Assembly: GCF_018336155.1 (NCBI RefSeq)
Contig: NZ_JAGYHF010000007.1
Span: 124,001 to 188,000 of the forward strand
Direction: 5' to 3'
From: Pseudomonas rustica
Lineage (GTDB): Bacteria; Pseudomonadota; Gammaproteobacteria; Pseudomonadales; Pseudomonadaceae
Length of the DNA: 64,000 nt
Positions 26,060-35,686 of the stretch are shown here, piece by piece. The position numbers were made by a program, and so were the translations under genes. Numbering within the stretch: position 1 is the stretch's first letter; every line of letters starts with the position of its first letter. The notes under the pieces were generated by a model, which did no database searches, had not been told where the DNA came from, and saw only the letters and a list, made by a program, of their open reading frames with translations.

Positions 26060-26299
26060 TCAGGCTTTTTTCAACCAGTAACGGTAAACGCCCGCGTCGT
26101 CTTCTTCGAGCAGCAGCGTATGACCGGCCAATTTGGCAAAGGTGCGGAAGTCGCGTTGCGAGCCGGCGTCGGTGGCGATCACCTTGAGCACCGCGCCGCT
26201 TTGCAGTTTATTCAATTCCATTTTCGCCTTGAGCAACGGCAACGGACAATTCAGGCCACTGGCGTCCAGTTCCACGTCATGGGCTACAGCGTCAGTCAT
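26060..26299 (-). CDS. TusA-family sulfurtransferase
   Basis: This 79-residue protein has the TusA signature: ELDASGLNCPLPLLKAK with the active Cys at about residue 18. It probably shuttles persulfide sulfur in tRNA thiolation or related pathways. GGAGT precedes the ATG. It is divergent from bepA with a shared 98-bp promoter region. Confidence 0.92.
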   Translation of the reverse strand: MTDAVAHDVELDASGLNCPLPLLKAKMELNKLQSGAVLKVIATDAGSQRDFRTFAKLAGHTLLLEEDDAGVYRYWLKKA

Positions 26300-26397
26300 T
26301 GCGTCACTCCGATCGAGATAGTCGAGCTGCCTAGAATATCTGGTCGCAAGCCCGGTGTCCGGCTACAGTAAGGTCTTTGTCTTCTAAGGCTTTGTGC

Positions 26398-27831
26398 ATG
26401 ACTTTTCTGCGCCCTACCCTGCTGACGCTCGCTTGCCTGCTCGCCTCACCAGGCTTTGCCGACGATCTGCCGTCACTCGGCGACGCCAGTTCTGCCATCG
26501 TCTCACCGCAACAGGAATACCAGCTTGGCCGCGCGTGGCTGGCAATGTTGCGCAGCCAGGTCTCGCAGCTCAACGATCCGCAACTCAAGGACTACGTCGA
26601 GTCCAGCGTGTACAAACTGGTCGAGACCAGCCAGGTCACTGACCGACGCCTCGAATTCATTCTGATCAACAGCCCGCAGCTCAACGCCTTCGCGGCGCCG
26701 GGTGGCGTGGTCGGGGTCAACGGTGGTTTGTTCCTCAATGCCCAGACCGAGGGCGAATACGCTTCGGTACTCGCGCACGAATTGGCTCACTTGTCGCAAC
26801 GCCACTTCGCGCGCGGCGTCGAAGCCTCGCAGCGCATGCAAGTGCCGATGATGGCCGCGCTGCTGGCCGGTATTGTCATTGCGGCGGCGGGCGGCGGTGA
26901 TGCCGGGATCGCCGCGATCGCCGGCACCCAGGCAGCGGCGATTCAGTCGCAACGCACGTTCTCGCGCCAGAACGAACAGGAAGCCGACCGCATCGGCATC
27001 CTCAATCTGGAAAAGGCCGGTTACGACCCACGCTCGATGCCGACAATGTTCGAACGCTTGATGCGTCAGTACCGTTTCGACGCCAAGCCACCCGAATTTC
27101 TGCTGACTCACCCGGTGACAGAATCGCGTATCGCCGACACCCGCAACCGCGCCGAACAGGCGAAACCTGGCGGCATCGAAGACACCATGCGCTATCAGCT
27201 GATTCGTGCGCGCGTGCAGTTGATCTACGAAGAAACCCCGGGCCTTGGCGCCAAGCGTTTCCGCGCGCAGCTGGACGAAAACCCGAAAAACGATGTGGCG
27301 CGCTACGGTCTGGCCATCGCGCAGATCAAGGGTGGACAGTTGAATGAGGCTCGCGAGAACCTGAAACAACTGCTGGCCAAATCGCCGAACGAGATCATCT
27401 ACAACCTCGCGCAGGTCGATCTGGACATCACCAACAATCGCCTGCCTGACGCGCAATCGCGTGTTGACCGCATGCTCACGCAGTATCCGGGCAACTATCC
27501 GCTGAATCAGGTTCGCGTAGATTTACTGTTGAAGCAGAATCGCTCTGCCGATGCCGAAAAAGCACTGGAAGGTCTGTTGAAGTCGCGCCCGAACGATCCG
27601 GACGTCTGGTACCAGGTTGCCGAGACCCGTGGTTTGTCGGGCAACATCATCGGTTTGCATCAGGCTCGCGCCGAATACTTCGCGCTGGTTGGCGATTACC
27701 GTCAGGCGATCCAGCAACTCGACTTTGCCAAGCGCAAGGCCGGCAACAACTTCCCGTTGTCGTCACGCATCGATGCCCGCCAGCGCGAGCTAATGGAGCA
27801 GGAGCGCATGATCAAGGACATGATGGGCTGA
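26398..27831 (+). CDS. bepA: Periplasmic M48 metalloprotease BepA/YfgC
   Basis: This 477-residue periplasmic protein helps LptD and BAM assembly and degrades misfolded outer-membrane proteins. It has a signal peptide (TLLTLACLLASPGFA), the zinc motif VLAHELAHLSQRH near residues 124-136, and the third ligand in EQEADRIG. TPR repeats form the C-terminal half. TAAGG supports the ATG at 26398 over a TTG seven codons earlier. A strong terminator follows. Confidence 0.94.
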   Translation: MTFLRPTLLTLACLLASPGFADDLPSLGDASSAIVSPQQEYQLGRAWLAMLRSQVSQLNDPQLKDYVESSVYKLVETSQVTDRRLEFILINSPQLNAFAAPGGVVGVNGGLFLNAQTEGEYASVLAHELAHLSQRHFARGVEASQRMQVPMMAALLAGIVIAAAGGGDAGIAAIAGTQAAAIQSQRTFSRQNEQEADRIGILNLEKAGYDPRSMPTMFERLMRQYRFDAKPPEFLLTHPVTESRIADTRNRAEQAKPGGIEDTMRYQLIRARVQLIYEETPGLGAKRFRAQLDENPKNDVARYGLAIAQIKGGQLNEARENLKQLLAKSPNEIIYNLAQVDLDITNNRLPDAQSRVDRMLTQYPGNYPLNQVRVDLLLKQNRSADAEKALEGLLKSRPNDPDVWYQVAETRGLSGNIIGLHQARAEYFALVGDYRQAIQQLDFAKRKAGNNFPLSSRIDARQRELMEQERMIKDMMG

Positions 27832-27865
27832 GTTTTACCCAGCAACACAAAATCTTCGGACACAA

Positions 27866-27897
27866 AAAAACCGCCTCTTTCGAGGCGGTTTCTTTTT
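27866..27897. terminator. Bidirectional terminator bepA / mucD
   Basis: AACCGCCTC-TTTC-GAGGCGGTT with an A-run before and a T-run after. It is shared by the convergent bepA and mucD genes. Confidence 0.9.
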
Positions 27898-27912
27898 CAC
27901 CTTGCCGCTCGT

Positions 27913-29346
27913 TTATTCAGCCAGTTTGAAGGTGATGAAGCTCGCACGACCCTGACGCAGAACGCGCATCGACACCGAACGATTCTTCGGCAACGCTTTG
28001 GCGATCTCGCCGAACTCCTTGGTGGAGCCGATGGCCTGGTTGTTCAGATGCGTGATGACGTCACCCGGTTGCAGACCGATCAGGGCAGCTGGGCCGTCCT
28101 GCACTTCCTTGATCACCACACCACCTTTGAGGTCGTAGGTTTTCTTCTGCTCTGCGGTCAACTCGCCCACGGCAACACCGAGACGGTTGCTGGTGGTTTC
28201 AGCGCCGGACTTCGGCAGTGCATCCAGTTCTTTGTCTTCGTCCGGGATGGCGCCAACAGTCAGTTCGACGTTCTTGCGCTTGCCTTCACGAATCACTTCC
28301 AGATTGGCTTTGGCGCCAGCCTTGAGTGCGCCGACCAGGTGCGGCAGGTCAGCAGACATAACGATCGGCTGACCGTTCATGCTCAGAATCACGTCGCCGA
28401 CTTGCAGGCCGCCCTTGGCTGCCGGGCCGTCATCCTGAATCTGTGCAACCAGCGCACCGGCCGGTTTTTCCAGACCGAACGACTCGGCCAGATCCTTGTT
28501 CACTTCCTGGATGACCACACCCAACCAGCCACGGCTGACCTTGCCGCCGCTTTTCAGCTGATTGGAAACGTCCATCGCCACGTCGATCGGGATGGCGAAA
28601 GACACGCCCATGAAGCCACCGGAACGGGTGTAGATCTGCGAGTTGATGCCGACCACTTCACCGTTCAGGTTGAACAGCGGGCCACCGGAGTTGCCCGGGT
28701 TGATCGGCACGTCGGTCTGGATGAACGGCACGTAGTTTTCGTTCGGCAGACTGCGGCCGACGGCGCTGACGATGCCTTGGGTCACGGTGTGGTCAAAGCC
28801 GAAAGGCGAACCGATCGCGACAACCCACTGGCCGGCTTTCAGATCCTGGGATTTGCCGAGTTTGAGTACTGGCAGGTCTTTGCCTTCGATTTTCAGCAGG
28901 GCCACGTCGGAACGCGGGTCGGTGCCGATCAGCTTGGCTTTCATTTCGCTGCGATCAGCCAGACGCACAAGAATTTCGTCAGCATCAGCAATCACATGAT
29001 TGTTGGTCAGGATGTAGCCATCCGGGGAAATGATGAAGCCTGAACCCAGCGACTGCGCTTCACGCTGACGACCACCACCGCCCGGCGAGCGCTGCTGAGG
29101 CGGCATGCCGCGCTCGAAGAACTCGCGCAGCATCGGCGGCAAGCCTTCCAGATCCGGCATCTGCTGGTTCACTTTGCGATCCGGCAGTTTCTGCGTGGTA
29201 CTGATGTTCACCACGGCCGGCGACGCTTGTTCGACCAGTTGCGTGAAGTCCGGCAGGTCGGCTGCTTGTGCAGCAGGCACCGCCTGACCGAGCAATAGCA
29301 CGGTGGCAAAAATGGACAGATAAGATTTCAAGCTAGGTATCGACAT
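27913..29346 (-). CDS. mucD: Periplasmic serine protease MucD (DegP family)
   Basis: The 477 residues have a signal peptide (LSIFATVLLLGQAVPAAQA), a trypsin-like domain with catalytic His (TNNHVIADAD), Asp (RSDVALLKIEG) and Ser (NPGNSGGPLFNL), then two PDZ domains. MucD removes misfolded envelope proteins and so lowers AlgU activation and alginate output in Pseudomonas. GGAG lies before the ATG at 29346. It ends the algU-mucA-mucB cluster but is separated from mucB by 209 bp with a hairpin. Confidence 0.95.
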   Translation of the reverse strand: MSIPSLKSYLSIFATVLLLGQAVPAAQAADLPDFTQLVEQASPAVVNISTTQKLPDRKVNQQMPDLEGLPPMLREFFERGMPPQQRSPGGGGRQREAQSLGSGFIISPDGYILTNNHVIADADEILVRLADRSEMKAKLIGTDPRSDVALLKIEGKDLPVLKLGKSQDLKAGQWVVAIGSPFGFDHTVTQGIVSAVGRSLPNENYVPFIQTDVPINPGNSGGPLFNLNGEVVGINSQIYTRSGGFMGVSFAIPIDVAMDVSNQLKSGGKVSRGWLGVVIQEVNKDLAESFGLEKPAGALVAQIQDDGPAAKGGLQVGDVILSMNGQPIVMSADLPHLVGALKAGAKANLEVIREGKRKNVELTVGAIPDEDKELDALPKSGAETTSNRLGVAVGELTAEQKKTYDLKGGVVIKEVQDGPAALIGLQPGDVITHLNNQAIGSTKEFGEIAKALPKNRSVSMRVLRQGRASFITFKLAE

Positions 29347-29442
29347 ACAGCTCCCGTTACGACGAGCAGGTTTAAGCGATATGGAACAAGAATCACCGGC
29401 AACCACAGGCTGGCGCTTTTATTCCAGGAACAACTACAAGGC

Positions 29443-29460
29443 CAGAGCCGTGAGGCTCTG
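29443..29460. terminator. Hairpin between mucB and mucD
   Basis: CAGAGCC-GTGA-GGCTCTG, a perfect 7-bp stem. The T-run needed for termination on the minus strand is poor, so it may only attenuate or stabilise the message. Confidence 0.45.
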
Positions 29461-29555
29461 ACCTATAAAAAATTTTCGGCTTATTTGCAAATGAAAATGC
29501 TCAGCAAACATTTCATCTCCGTCTCGACGAAGAAGTGGTAGTGGCTGGAATCAGC

Positions 29556-30518
29556 TCACTGCTTGCTGGTGGCGGCACTGTCGTTTCGCATCGACAAGGC
29601 GATCCGTTCGGCGGTGCCGATTGGAATCTCGCCAACCACTGTCACCATCATTTCGCCTTCGGGTGTGGTCAGGCGACGGGAAACGGCAACGGTCGGGCCC
29701 AGTTGAGTCCGGGTGTCGGTGACGGTCGCGCCGTTCAACGGTTCAAGGAACACCGAAAAACGTGCCAGGCCATCGTCATACATCAGGCTGTTGACCTGTG
29801 TTTTGGTTTGCGGATCTTTGTGCGACGTGCTGCTGGTCAGTTCGAAACCTGGCGGCAACCAGTCCGAACGCCAGACCTGGGCGGTCTTGACGGCGGAGGC
29901 CTTGTCGCTGTCCAGCGTCACGGCTTTGCAACCGGCATCGGCTTGCAAGTCTTTGTCGGACGGAACTTCGTCGGTATCGAGACTGGTGAACTGGAAACGT
30001 TCGAGCAACTGACCCTTGTCATTCAACAGCAATGACTTGAGCGGCAGACCCGTCTGCTTATCCAGATGCAATTCAAAACCATAACGGTGCTGGTCACGAG
30101 GCGTTAGCGAAACAATCACTGCATCGCGACCGGCCACGCGCGACTTGCCGATGACAGCAAGGTCATACCAGTTTTTCAGCTTTTTAGGATCCAGAGCACG
30201 AGCGGTCGAGTTGGGAGAATCCCCCAGCCCCGCGATCAGGGTGCCGCTGACGCATTGAGTGTGTCCATCAATGCGCACGACCTCCTGAGCCGAACCGTCG
30301 AGCTGAAGCAAACGCTCGCGGACTTGACCGTTCTGGACGCGATGCCAGATGTTATGGGTAGAAAAACTACCGTTACGCTCGTAAACAAAAGTACCGTGAA
30401 AGCTTTGCTGCTGCTCGGCCTGGCCCAGACGGGTCAACCAGTCCTGGGCCTCATCGGCATGGGCTGGAACAATGAACCAGCCACTGAGCAGAAGCGAAAG
30501 TAGAGGTATGGCGCGCAT
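29556..30518 (-). CDS. mucB: Anti-sigma factor regulator MucB (RseB homolog)
   Basis: MucB binds the periplasmic part of MucA and protects it from AlgW cleavage. The 320 residues start with a signal peptide (MRAIPLLSLLLSGWFIVPAHA). The lipoprotein-fold domain with FHGTFVYERNGSF and the C-terminal RseB-type domain follow. AAGGAGG is an excellent ribosome site. It lies 8 bp after mucA. Confidence 0.95.
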   Translation of the reverse strand: MRAIPLLSLLLSGWFIVPAHADEAQDWLTRLGQAEQQQSFHGTFVYERNGSFSTHNIWHRVQNGQVRERLLQLDGSAQEVVRIDGHTQCVSGTLIAGLGDSPNSTARALDPKKLKNWYDLAVIGKSRVAGRDAVIVSLTPRDQHRYGFELHLDKQTGLPLKSLLLNDKGQLLERFQFTSLDTDEVPSDKDLQADAGCKAVTLDSDKASAVKTAQVWRSDWLPPGFELTSSTSHKDPQTKTQVNSLMYDDGLARFSVFLEPLNGATVTDTRTQLGPTVAVSRRLTTPEGEMMVTVVGEIPIGTAERIALSMRNDSAATSKQ

Positions 30519-30526
30519 GATCCTCC

Positions 30527-31114
30527 TTAACGGTTTTCCAGGCTTGCGGCACGTGCGTATGGCAGCGCGCTTTCAGTACCTTTCAATGCAGCCTGCTGAG
30601 CGTGCTGACGCAGGTAACCTGGCAGACGCTGATCGTGCCAGCCTGGCTGACCTTGCAGTACGCCGTTGGCCATAGGGCCAGTGGCTTCCGAGCTCTCGCT
30701 GTAGCCTGCCAGAACAGCCGGGCCTTTCACCTGAGGGGTGGCCAAGGTTGTCTGGTTGCTTTGCTGAGCCAGTTCAACACCAGCGATTTCGTCCTGGTTG
30801 TACAGGCGAACACCGGCCAGAACGGCAACAGTTACCGAGGCTGCAACAGCCAGACGGCCAAGGTTGCGCCATGGGCTGCGGGATACTTTGGCCGGAGCCG
30901 TTTCGTCTTCCAGCGCAGCAGACACTGCCGCAGCGATGTCCAGACGTGGCAGCAGCAGATCCTTGTGCATGGCTGCCCGAGCGATCTGGTAACGAGCCCA
31001 GGTCTCACGGGTTTCGACGTCATCAAGTGCATTAATCACTCGACGCAATTCCAGTTCGTCCGCTTCGTTATCCATCACTGCGGACAGCGATTCCTGCAGG
31101 GCTTCACGACTCAT
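30527..31114 (-). CDS. mucA: Anti-sigma factor MucA
   Basis: This 195-residue inner-membrane anti-sigma factor sequesters AlgU. The N-terminal RseA-like domain (REALQESLSAVMDNEADELE) binds sigma. One membrane helix lies near residues 85-105 (LAVAASVTVAVLAGVRLYNQ), with a periplasmic tail after it. The frame is intact, so there is no sign of a mucoid mutation. AGAGGAA precedes the ATG. It follows algU by 30 bp. Confidence 0.96.
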   Translation of the reverse strand: MSREALQESLSAVMDNEADELELRRVINALDDVETRETWARYQIARAAMHKDLLLPRLDIAAAVSAALEDETAPAKVSRSPWRNLGRLAVAASVTVAVLAGVRLYNQDEIAGVELAQQSNQTTLATPQVKGPAVLAGYSESSEATGPMANGVLQGQPGWHDQRLPGYLRQHAQQAALKGTESALPYARAASLENR

Positions 31115-31144
31115 GGCGTTCCTCTCTTGGCTATCGCCGCTGTC

Positions 31145-31726
31145 TCAGTTTTCCTGCAACAACGGCTGCAGGGCTTTATCGATGGCCTCCCGAGCGCGGA
31201 AAATCCGGGAGCGCACGGTACCCACCGGACACTGCATGACGCTCGCAATGTCCTCGTAACTCAGACCATCGAATTCACGTAAAGTTAACGCCGTACGCAA
31301 ATCCTCTGGCAGTTGCTGGATGGTTCGATGGACGGTGCCTTCGATCTCATCCCGCAGCAACGCACGTTCTGGTGATTCGAGATCCTTGAGGCCGTGATCG
31401 CCGTCGTAGAACTCCGCATCCTCTGAACTTACATCGCTATCCGGCGGCCGACGGCCGCGAGAAACCAGGTAGTTCTTTGCCGTGTTAATGGCAATACGGT
31501 ACAGCCACGTATAAAACGCACTGTCGCCGCGAAAGTTTCCAAGTGCTCGATACGCCTTGATAAAGGCTTCCTGAGCCACGTCCTGGGCTTCATGGGTGTC
31601 GTGCACAAAACGCACGATCAACCCGAGAATCTTGTGCTGATATTTCAGCACCAACAGATCGAAAGCTCGCTTGTCGCCGCGTTGAACGCGCTCGACCAGC
31701 TGCTGATCCTCTTCCTGGGTTAGCAT
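31145..31726 (-). CDS. algU: RNA polymerase sigma factor AlgU (RpoE)
   Basis: The 193 residues form the extracytoplasmic-function sigma factor controlling alginate and envelope stress genes. Region 2 (DLLVLKYQHKILGLIVRFV, then DVAQEAFIKAYRAL) and region 4 (LREFDGLSYEDIASVM, then GTVRSRIFRAREAI) are complete. GAGGAG lies before the ATG at 31726, which excludes the 19-codon extension. A promoter of AlgU type lies 61-86 bp upstream, consistent with autoregulation. Confidence 0.97.
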   Translation of the reverse strand: MLTQEEDQQLVERVQRGDKRAFDLLVLKYQHKILGLIVRFVHDTHEAQDVAQEAFIKAYRALGNFRGDSAFYTWLYRIAINTAKNYLVSRGRRPPDSDVSSEDAEFYDGDHGLKDLESPERALLRDEIEGTVHRTIQQLPEDLRTALTLREFDGLSYEDIASVMQCPVGTVRSRIFRAREAIDKALQPLLQEN

Positions 31727-32284
31727 GAACACTCCTCGATAAGCCCGAAGGAGACTTGCATAACTAAACGACCAGACTTGCAAACATAGACTCGGGCTTT
31801 TCGCAAAAGTTCTCCCCCTCCAGGCAAGTTTCCTGCGGGCTCTGATTTGGCACGCACGAAAAACGCAGCACGGGATGAACCGGCTGCGCGAATAATCTTG
31901 TTATCGGTTTCGCCGGGCAGGAATCCAACCGCAGATTCCGCACTGAAGCCGACACGTCCCTTGTTTCTGGCACCGACTATTGATCTTGGGCCTTTGGCAA
32001 AAGTTCCAATTATTTATAGCCGTACCCACCCGACATTGGGCAACCCTGGGCGGAAAAAGGCTGTTTCAGCGCCGATACAGTCGTCTTTTCCCAAAACCGG
32101 CGAAAAAAACTTCCGACGAAGCACCCGGTTTTTCCCGTCACAGTAGTTTCACAATGCCATATAGGCTCGGCTATTGTGCCGCCCCACCCCTCTATATACT
32201 AGTGGGCTGTGTGGCTGACTTAACTCGCCGATCCAGGCGAATCGCGCCACCCCCGACCCGGGTCGCTTTGAGCGGAATCCTGTA
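31727..32284. other. Divergent promoter region algU / nadB
   Basis: 558 bp between divergent genes. It contains the AlgU promoter described separately. A TATACT at about 32196-32201 with TTGTGC 15 bp upstream is a weak sigma-70 candidate for nadB. No other feature was seen. Confidence 0.4.
31787..31812 (-). promoter_or_regulatory. AlgU-dependent promoter of the algU operon
   Basis: On the minus strand GAACTT (31812-31807) is followed by 16 bp and TCTA (31790-31787), matching the AlgU/RpoE consensus GAACTT-N16-TCTGA well. The start of transcription would be about 50 bp before the algU ATG. Confidence 0.8.
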
Positions 32285-33901
32285 ATGAGCCAACAATTCC
32301 AACATGATGTTCTGGTCATTGGCAGCGGCGCTGCCGGTTTGAGTCTCGCGCTGACCCTGCCGGGTCATTTGCGCATTGCCGTATTGAGCAAGGGCGATCT
32401 CGCCAACGGTTCGACCTTCTGGGCCCAGGGTGGCGTTGCCGCCGTGCTGGACGATACCGATACTGTCGAATCCCACGTCGACGACACCCTGAATGCTGGC
32501 GGTGGTCTCTGCCACGAAGACGCCGTGCGTTTTACCGTCGAGCACAGCCGTGAAGCCATTCAGTGGCTGATTGACCAAGGTGTGCCATTCACCCGCGACG
32601 AACAGTCCGGTACTGAAGACGGTGGATTTGAATTTCACCTGACCCGCGAAGGCGGCCACAGCCATCGGCGCATCATCCATGCCGCTGATGCCACCGGTGC
32701 AGCCATCTTCAAAACCCTGCTGGCCCAAGCCAAAGAGCGCTCGAACATCGAACTGCTCGAACAGCGGGTTGCCGTTGATCTGATTACCGAACGCCGCTTG
32801 GGCATGGACGGCGATCGTTGCCTCGGCGCCTATGTGCTGAACCGCAAGACTGGCGAAGTCGACACCTACGGCGCACGATTCGTGATCCTCGCGTCGGGCG
32901 GCGCCGCCAAGGTCTACCTCTATACCAGCAACCCCGATGGCGCTTGCGGCGACGGCATCGCCATGGCCTGGCGTTCGGGCTGCCGCGTGGCGAATCTGGA
33001 ATTCAACCAGTTTCACCCGACCTGCCTGTATCACCCGCAAGCGAAAAGCTTCCTTATTACCGAAGCCCTGCGTGGCGAAGGCGCCCATCTGAAACTGCCC
33101 AATGGCGAACGCTTCATGTACCGCTTCGACAAGCGCGCCGAACTGGCCCCGCGCGACATCGTCGCCCGCGCCATCGACCATGAAATGAAGCGTCTGGGCG
33201 TCGACTGCGTCTATCTCGACATCAGCCACAAACCCGAAGAGTTCATCAAAACGCACTTCCCGACTGTGTATGAGCGCTGCCTCGGTTTCGGCATCGACAT
33301 CACTAAACAGCCCATCCCGGTCGTCCCCGCCGCGCATTACACCTGTGGCGGCGTGATGGTCGATCAGCAAGGCCGCACCGATGTGCCGGGTTTGTATGCG
33401 ATCGGCGAAACCAGTTTCACCGGCCTGCACGGCGCCAACCGCATGGCCAGCAACTCGCTGCTGGAATGCTTCGTCTATGCCCGTTCGGCGGCGGCGGACA
33501 TTCTTGCGCAACTCGACGATATCGATGCGCCAAGCGCCCTGCCCGTCTGGGACGCCAGCCAGGTCACCGACTCCGACGAGGACGTGATCATCGCGCACAA
33601 CTGGGATGAGCTGCGCCGGTTCATGTGGGACTACGTCGGCATCGTGCGCACCAACAAGCGCCTGCAACGGGCGCAGCACCGCGTGCGTTTGCTGCTGGAC
33701 GAGATCGACGAGTTCTACAGCAACTATAAAGTCAGCCGTGACCTGATCGAGTTGCGCAATCTGGCGCAAGTGGCGGAATTGATGATCAGCTCAGCCATGG
33801 AGCGCAAGGAAAGTCGCGGTCTGCATTACACCCTCGACTACCCGAACCTGCTGCCCGAAGCGCTCGACACTATTCTGATACCGCCCACCTACGCCGGCTG
33901 A
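32285..33901 (+). CDS. nadB: L-aspartate oxidase
   Basis: This FAD enzyme oxidises aspartate to iminoaspartate for NAD synthesis. The 538 residues begin with the dinucleotide fold [16 protein letters not shown]. Further signatures are [13 protein letters not shown], the active-site stretch [13 protein letters not shown] near 240-255, [15 protein letters not shown] and [16 protein letters not shown] helical C-terminal domain completes the usual length. The 3' end overlaps that of convergent ygfX by 32 bp. Confidence 0.97.
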   Translation: MSQQFQHDVLVIGSGAAGLSLALTLPGHLRIAVLSKGDLANGSTFWAQGGVAAVLDDTDTVESHVDDTLNAGGGLCHEDAVRFTVEHSREAIQWLIDQGVPFTRDEQSGTEDGGFEFHLTREGGHSHRRIIHAADATGAAIFKTLLAQAKERSNIELLEQRVAVDLITERRLGMDGDRCLGAYVLNRKTGEVDTYGARFVILASGGAAKVYLYTSNPDGACGDGIAMAWRSGCRVANLEFNQFHPTCLYHPQAKSFLITEALRGEGAHLKLPNGERFMYRFDKRAELAPRDIVARAIDHEMKRLGVDCVYLDISHKPEEFIKTHFPTVYERCLGFGIDITKQPIPVVPAAHYTCGGVMVDQQGRTDVPGLYAIGETSFTGLHGANRMASNSLLECFVYARSAAADILAQLDDIDAPSALPVWDASQVTDSDEDVIIAHNWDELRRFMWDYVGIVRTNKRLQRAQHRVRLLLDEIDEFYSNYKVSRDLIELRNLAQVAELMISSAMERKESRGLHYTLDYPNLLPEALDTILIPPTYAG

Positions 33902-34322
33902 ACTTGAGCCGCACTCGCAGGCGTCGATGCACATCGGCGACCTGCGAATCTCGCGGCACACAGATCGATCTGACCCGCCACTCGCCGCGCAAACGAAAGC
34001 GCAGCACCACGATCAATGGCAGCGCCAGACTGTCCGGGCGCAGCTGCACCGCTTGCCAGCCAGCCGCCTGATTCCACAATTGCCAGCCATCGGCATCACG
34101 GCGCAATCCGCAGAATGCTCGTGGATGACTCAGCAGAATCTGCCGTGGCAACACCCAAACGCCATGCAGCAGACAAGCAAAAACCCCGAGCAGATGGGCC
34201 CAGAGTGGAATAGATAGAAGAAACAACGAACCCAAGGCGAACGCCTGGGCCAACAGATACGCCGCCAGCAACTGCCGTGAGGCATGCCAGCGGCATTCGA
34301 ACGTATTACTTGGGCTGGACAC
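33870..34322 (-). CDS. ygfX: YgfX/CptA-like membrane protein
   Basis: This 150-residue protein has two close membrane helices near residues 17-55 ([20 protein letters not shown] and [17 protein letters not shown]) and a cytoplasmic tail, as in YgfX. It begins with GTG at 34322, overlapping the sdhE stop by 17 bp, the normal pairing of these genes. E. coli YgfX was proposed as a toxin acting on cell-division proteins, but that role is debated. Confidence 0.85.
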   Translation of the reverse strand: MSSPSNTFECRWHASRQLLAAYLLAQAFALGSLFLLSIPLWAHLLGVFACLLHGVWVLPRQILLSHPRAFCGLRRDADGWQLWNQAAGWQAVQLRPDSLALPLIVVLRFRLRGEWRVRSICVPRDSQVADVHRRLRVRLKFSRRRWAVSE

Positions 34323-34560
34323 GATCCAGGATCATGCGAACCATGCGCTGCAATTCCGGATCTTCAGACTCGCTGCGCTCCATGAACCAGCCGAACATGT
34401 CCTGATCCTCGCACGTCAGCAGACGCACATACAGATCGCGATCCACCTGATTCAACGTCGCGTAGACCTCCTTCACGAACGGCACCAGCAACACGTCAAG
34501 CTCAAGCATGCCGCGACGGCTGTGCCAAAAGAGGCGATTCAGTTCAACTTGTTCGACCAT
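34306..34560 (-). CDS. sdhE: FAD assembly factor SdhE
   Basis: The 84 residues match SdhE, which promotes covalent FAD attachment to succinate dehydrogenase: [19 protein letters not shown] contains the RGxxE core. [18 protein letters not shown] follows. The true start is the ATG at 34560. The frame stays open for about 1 kb upstream, but that part lies opposite ygfZ and is not coding. Confidence 0.95.
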   Translation of the reverse strand: MVEQVELNRLFWHSRRGMLELDVLLVPFVKEVYATLNQVDRDLYVRLLTCEDQDMFGWFMERSESEDPELQRMVRMILDRVQPK

Positions 34561-34710
34561 GGGGCCCTCCTCAAATTTGGCGGCAAGTATACAGCCCCCA
34601 AGCGGGTCGCACAGTCGGCTTTGGTCGGGCACCACCGATCCTTTATCAACTACCCATTTCAACAACGCACCCTTATGATGTGCCCCAGACTTTTTACCCT
34701 GCGAAGACCC

Positions 34711-35652
34711 ATGGCCGATTCTGCTTTTTTCTGCACCCTGTCTCATGAAGGCGTTCTCGCGGTTCGCGGCGCGGATGCCGGAAAATTCCTGCAAGGCCAG
34801 CTGACCTGCAACCTCAATTACCTCAGTGACACCAAGGCCAGCCTCGGCGCGCGCTGCACGCAGAAAGGCCGGATGCAGTCGAGTTTCCGCATTCTGCTCG
34901 AAGGTGACGGCGTGGTGCTGGCGATGGCCAGTGAGTTGCTCGAGCCGCAACTGGCCGATCTGAAAAAATACGCGGTGTTCTCCAAATCGAAACTGACCGA
35001 CGAAAGCGCCGCCTGGGTGCGTTTTGGTCTGGCGCACGCTGACGCTGCCCTGAGCAGCCTTGGTCTCGACTTGCCGGCAGAAACCGACAGTGTCGTGCGC
35101 AACGAAGGGTTGATTGCGATTCGCGTCTCGCCGGATCGTGCCGAACTGTGGGTACCGGCCGATCAAGCCGATGCGATCAAATCCAGACTGTCCGCCGCAC
35201 TGCCAGAAGCCGCATTGAATCAATGGCTGCTGGGCCAGATCCGCGCCGGCATCGGTCAGGTCATGCCGAGCACCCGTGAGCTGTTCATTCCGCAGATGCT
35301 CAATCTGCAAGCCGTCGGTGGCGTGAGCTTCAAGAAAGGCTGCTACACCGGCCAGGAAATCGTCGCGCGCATGCAGTACCTCGGCAAACTCAAACGTCGC
35401 CTGTATCGCTTGAGCCTCGACGCGAGCGAACTGCCAGAGCCTGGCACACAGCTGTTCGCTCCGAGCCACAACAGCTCCATCGGTGAAGTGGTGCTGGCCG
35501 CCAACGCCGAGCAAAACATTGAACTCCTGGCGGTGCTGCAGGCCGAAGCTGCCGAAGCGGGCGATCTGCATCTGGGCAGCCTTGAAGGGCCTGCGTTGCA
35601 AGTGCTCGATTTGCCCTACGAACTGGATCGCGACCGCGAAATCCAGCGTTGA
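34711..35652 (+). CDS. ygfZ: tRNA-modifying, folate-binding protein YgfZ
   Basis: The 313 residues resemble the T-protein fold of folate-dependent aminomethyltransferases. The signature [19 protein letters not shown] lies near residue 210, with the key Cys. YgfZ supports Fe-S enzymes such as MiaB. The start is the ATG at 34711 ([14 protein letters not shown]); earlier in-frame Met codons overlap sdhE on the other strand. The position divergent from sdhE is usual. Confidence 0.93.
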   Translation: MADSAFFCTLSHEGVLAVRGADAGKFLQGQLTCNLNYLSDTKASLGARCTQKGRMQSSFRILLEGDGVVLAMASELLEPQLADLKKYAVFSKSKLTDESAAWVRFGLAHADAALSSLGLDLPAETDSVVRNEGLIAIRVSPDRAELWVPADQADAIKSRLSAALPEAALNQWLLGQIRAGIGQVMPSTRELFIPQMLNLQAVGGVSFKKGCYTGQEIVARMQYLGKLKRRLYRLSLDASELPEPGTQLFAPSHNSSIGEVVLAANAEQNIELLAVLQAEAAEAGDLHLGSLEGPALQVLDLPYELDRDREIQR

Positions 35653-35686
35653 TCGCAGCCTGGTTGCAACACCCTAGAGAGTCCAA

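Noticed and set aside
32192..33769. Minus-strand open frame of 525 codons opposite nadB
   Set aside because: nadB is unambiguous on the other strand; the antisense frame has no family resemblance.
34561..35601. Open frame on the minus strand continuous with sdhE, giving a 431-residue protein
   Set aside because: Only the last 84 codons match SdhE and have the family start; the upstream part lies opposite ygfZ and is a by-product of high-GC codon bias.
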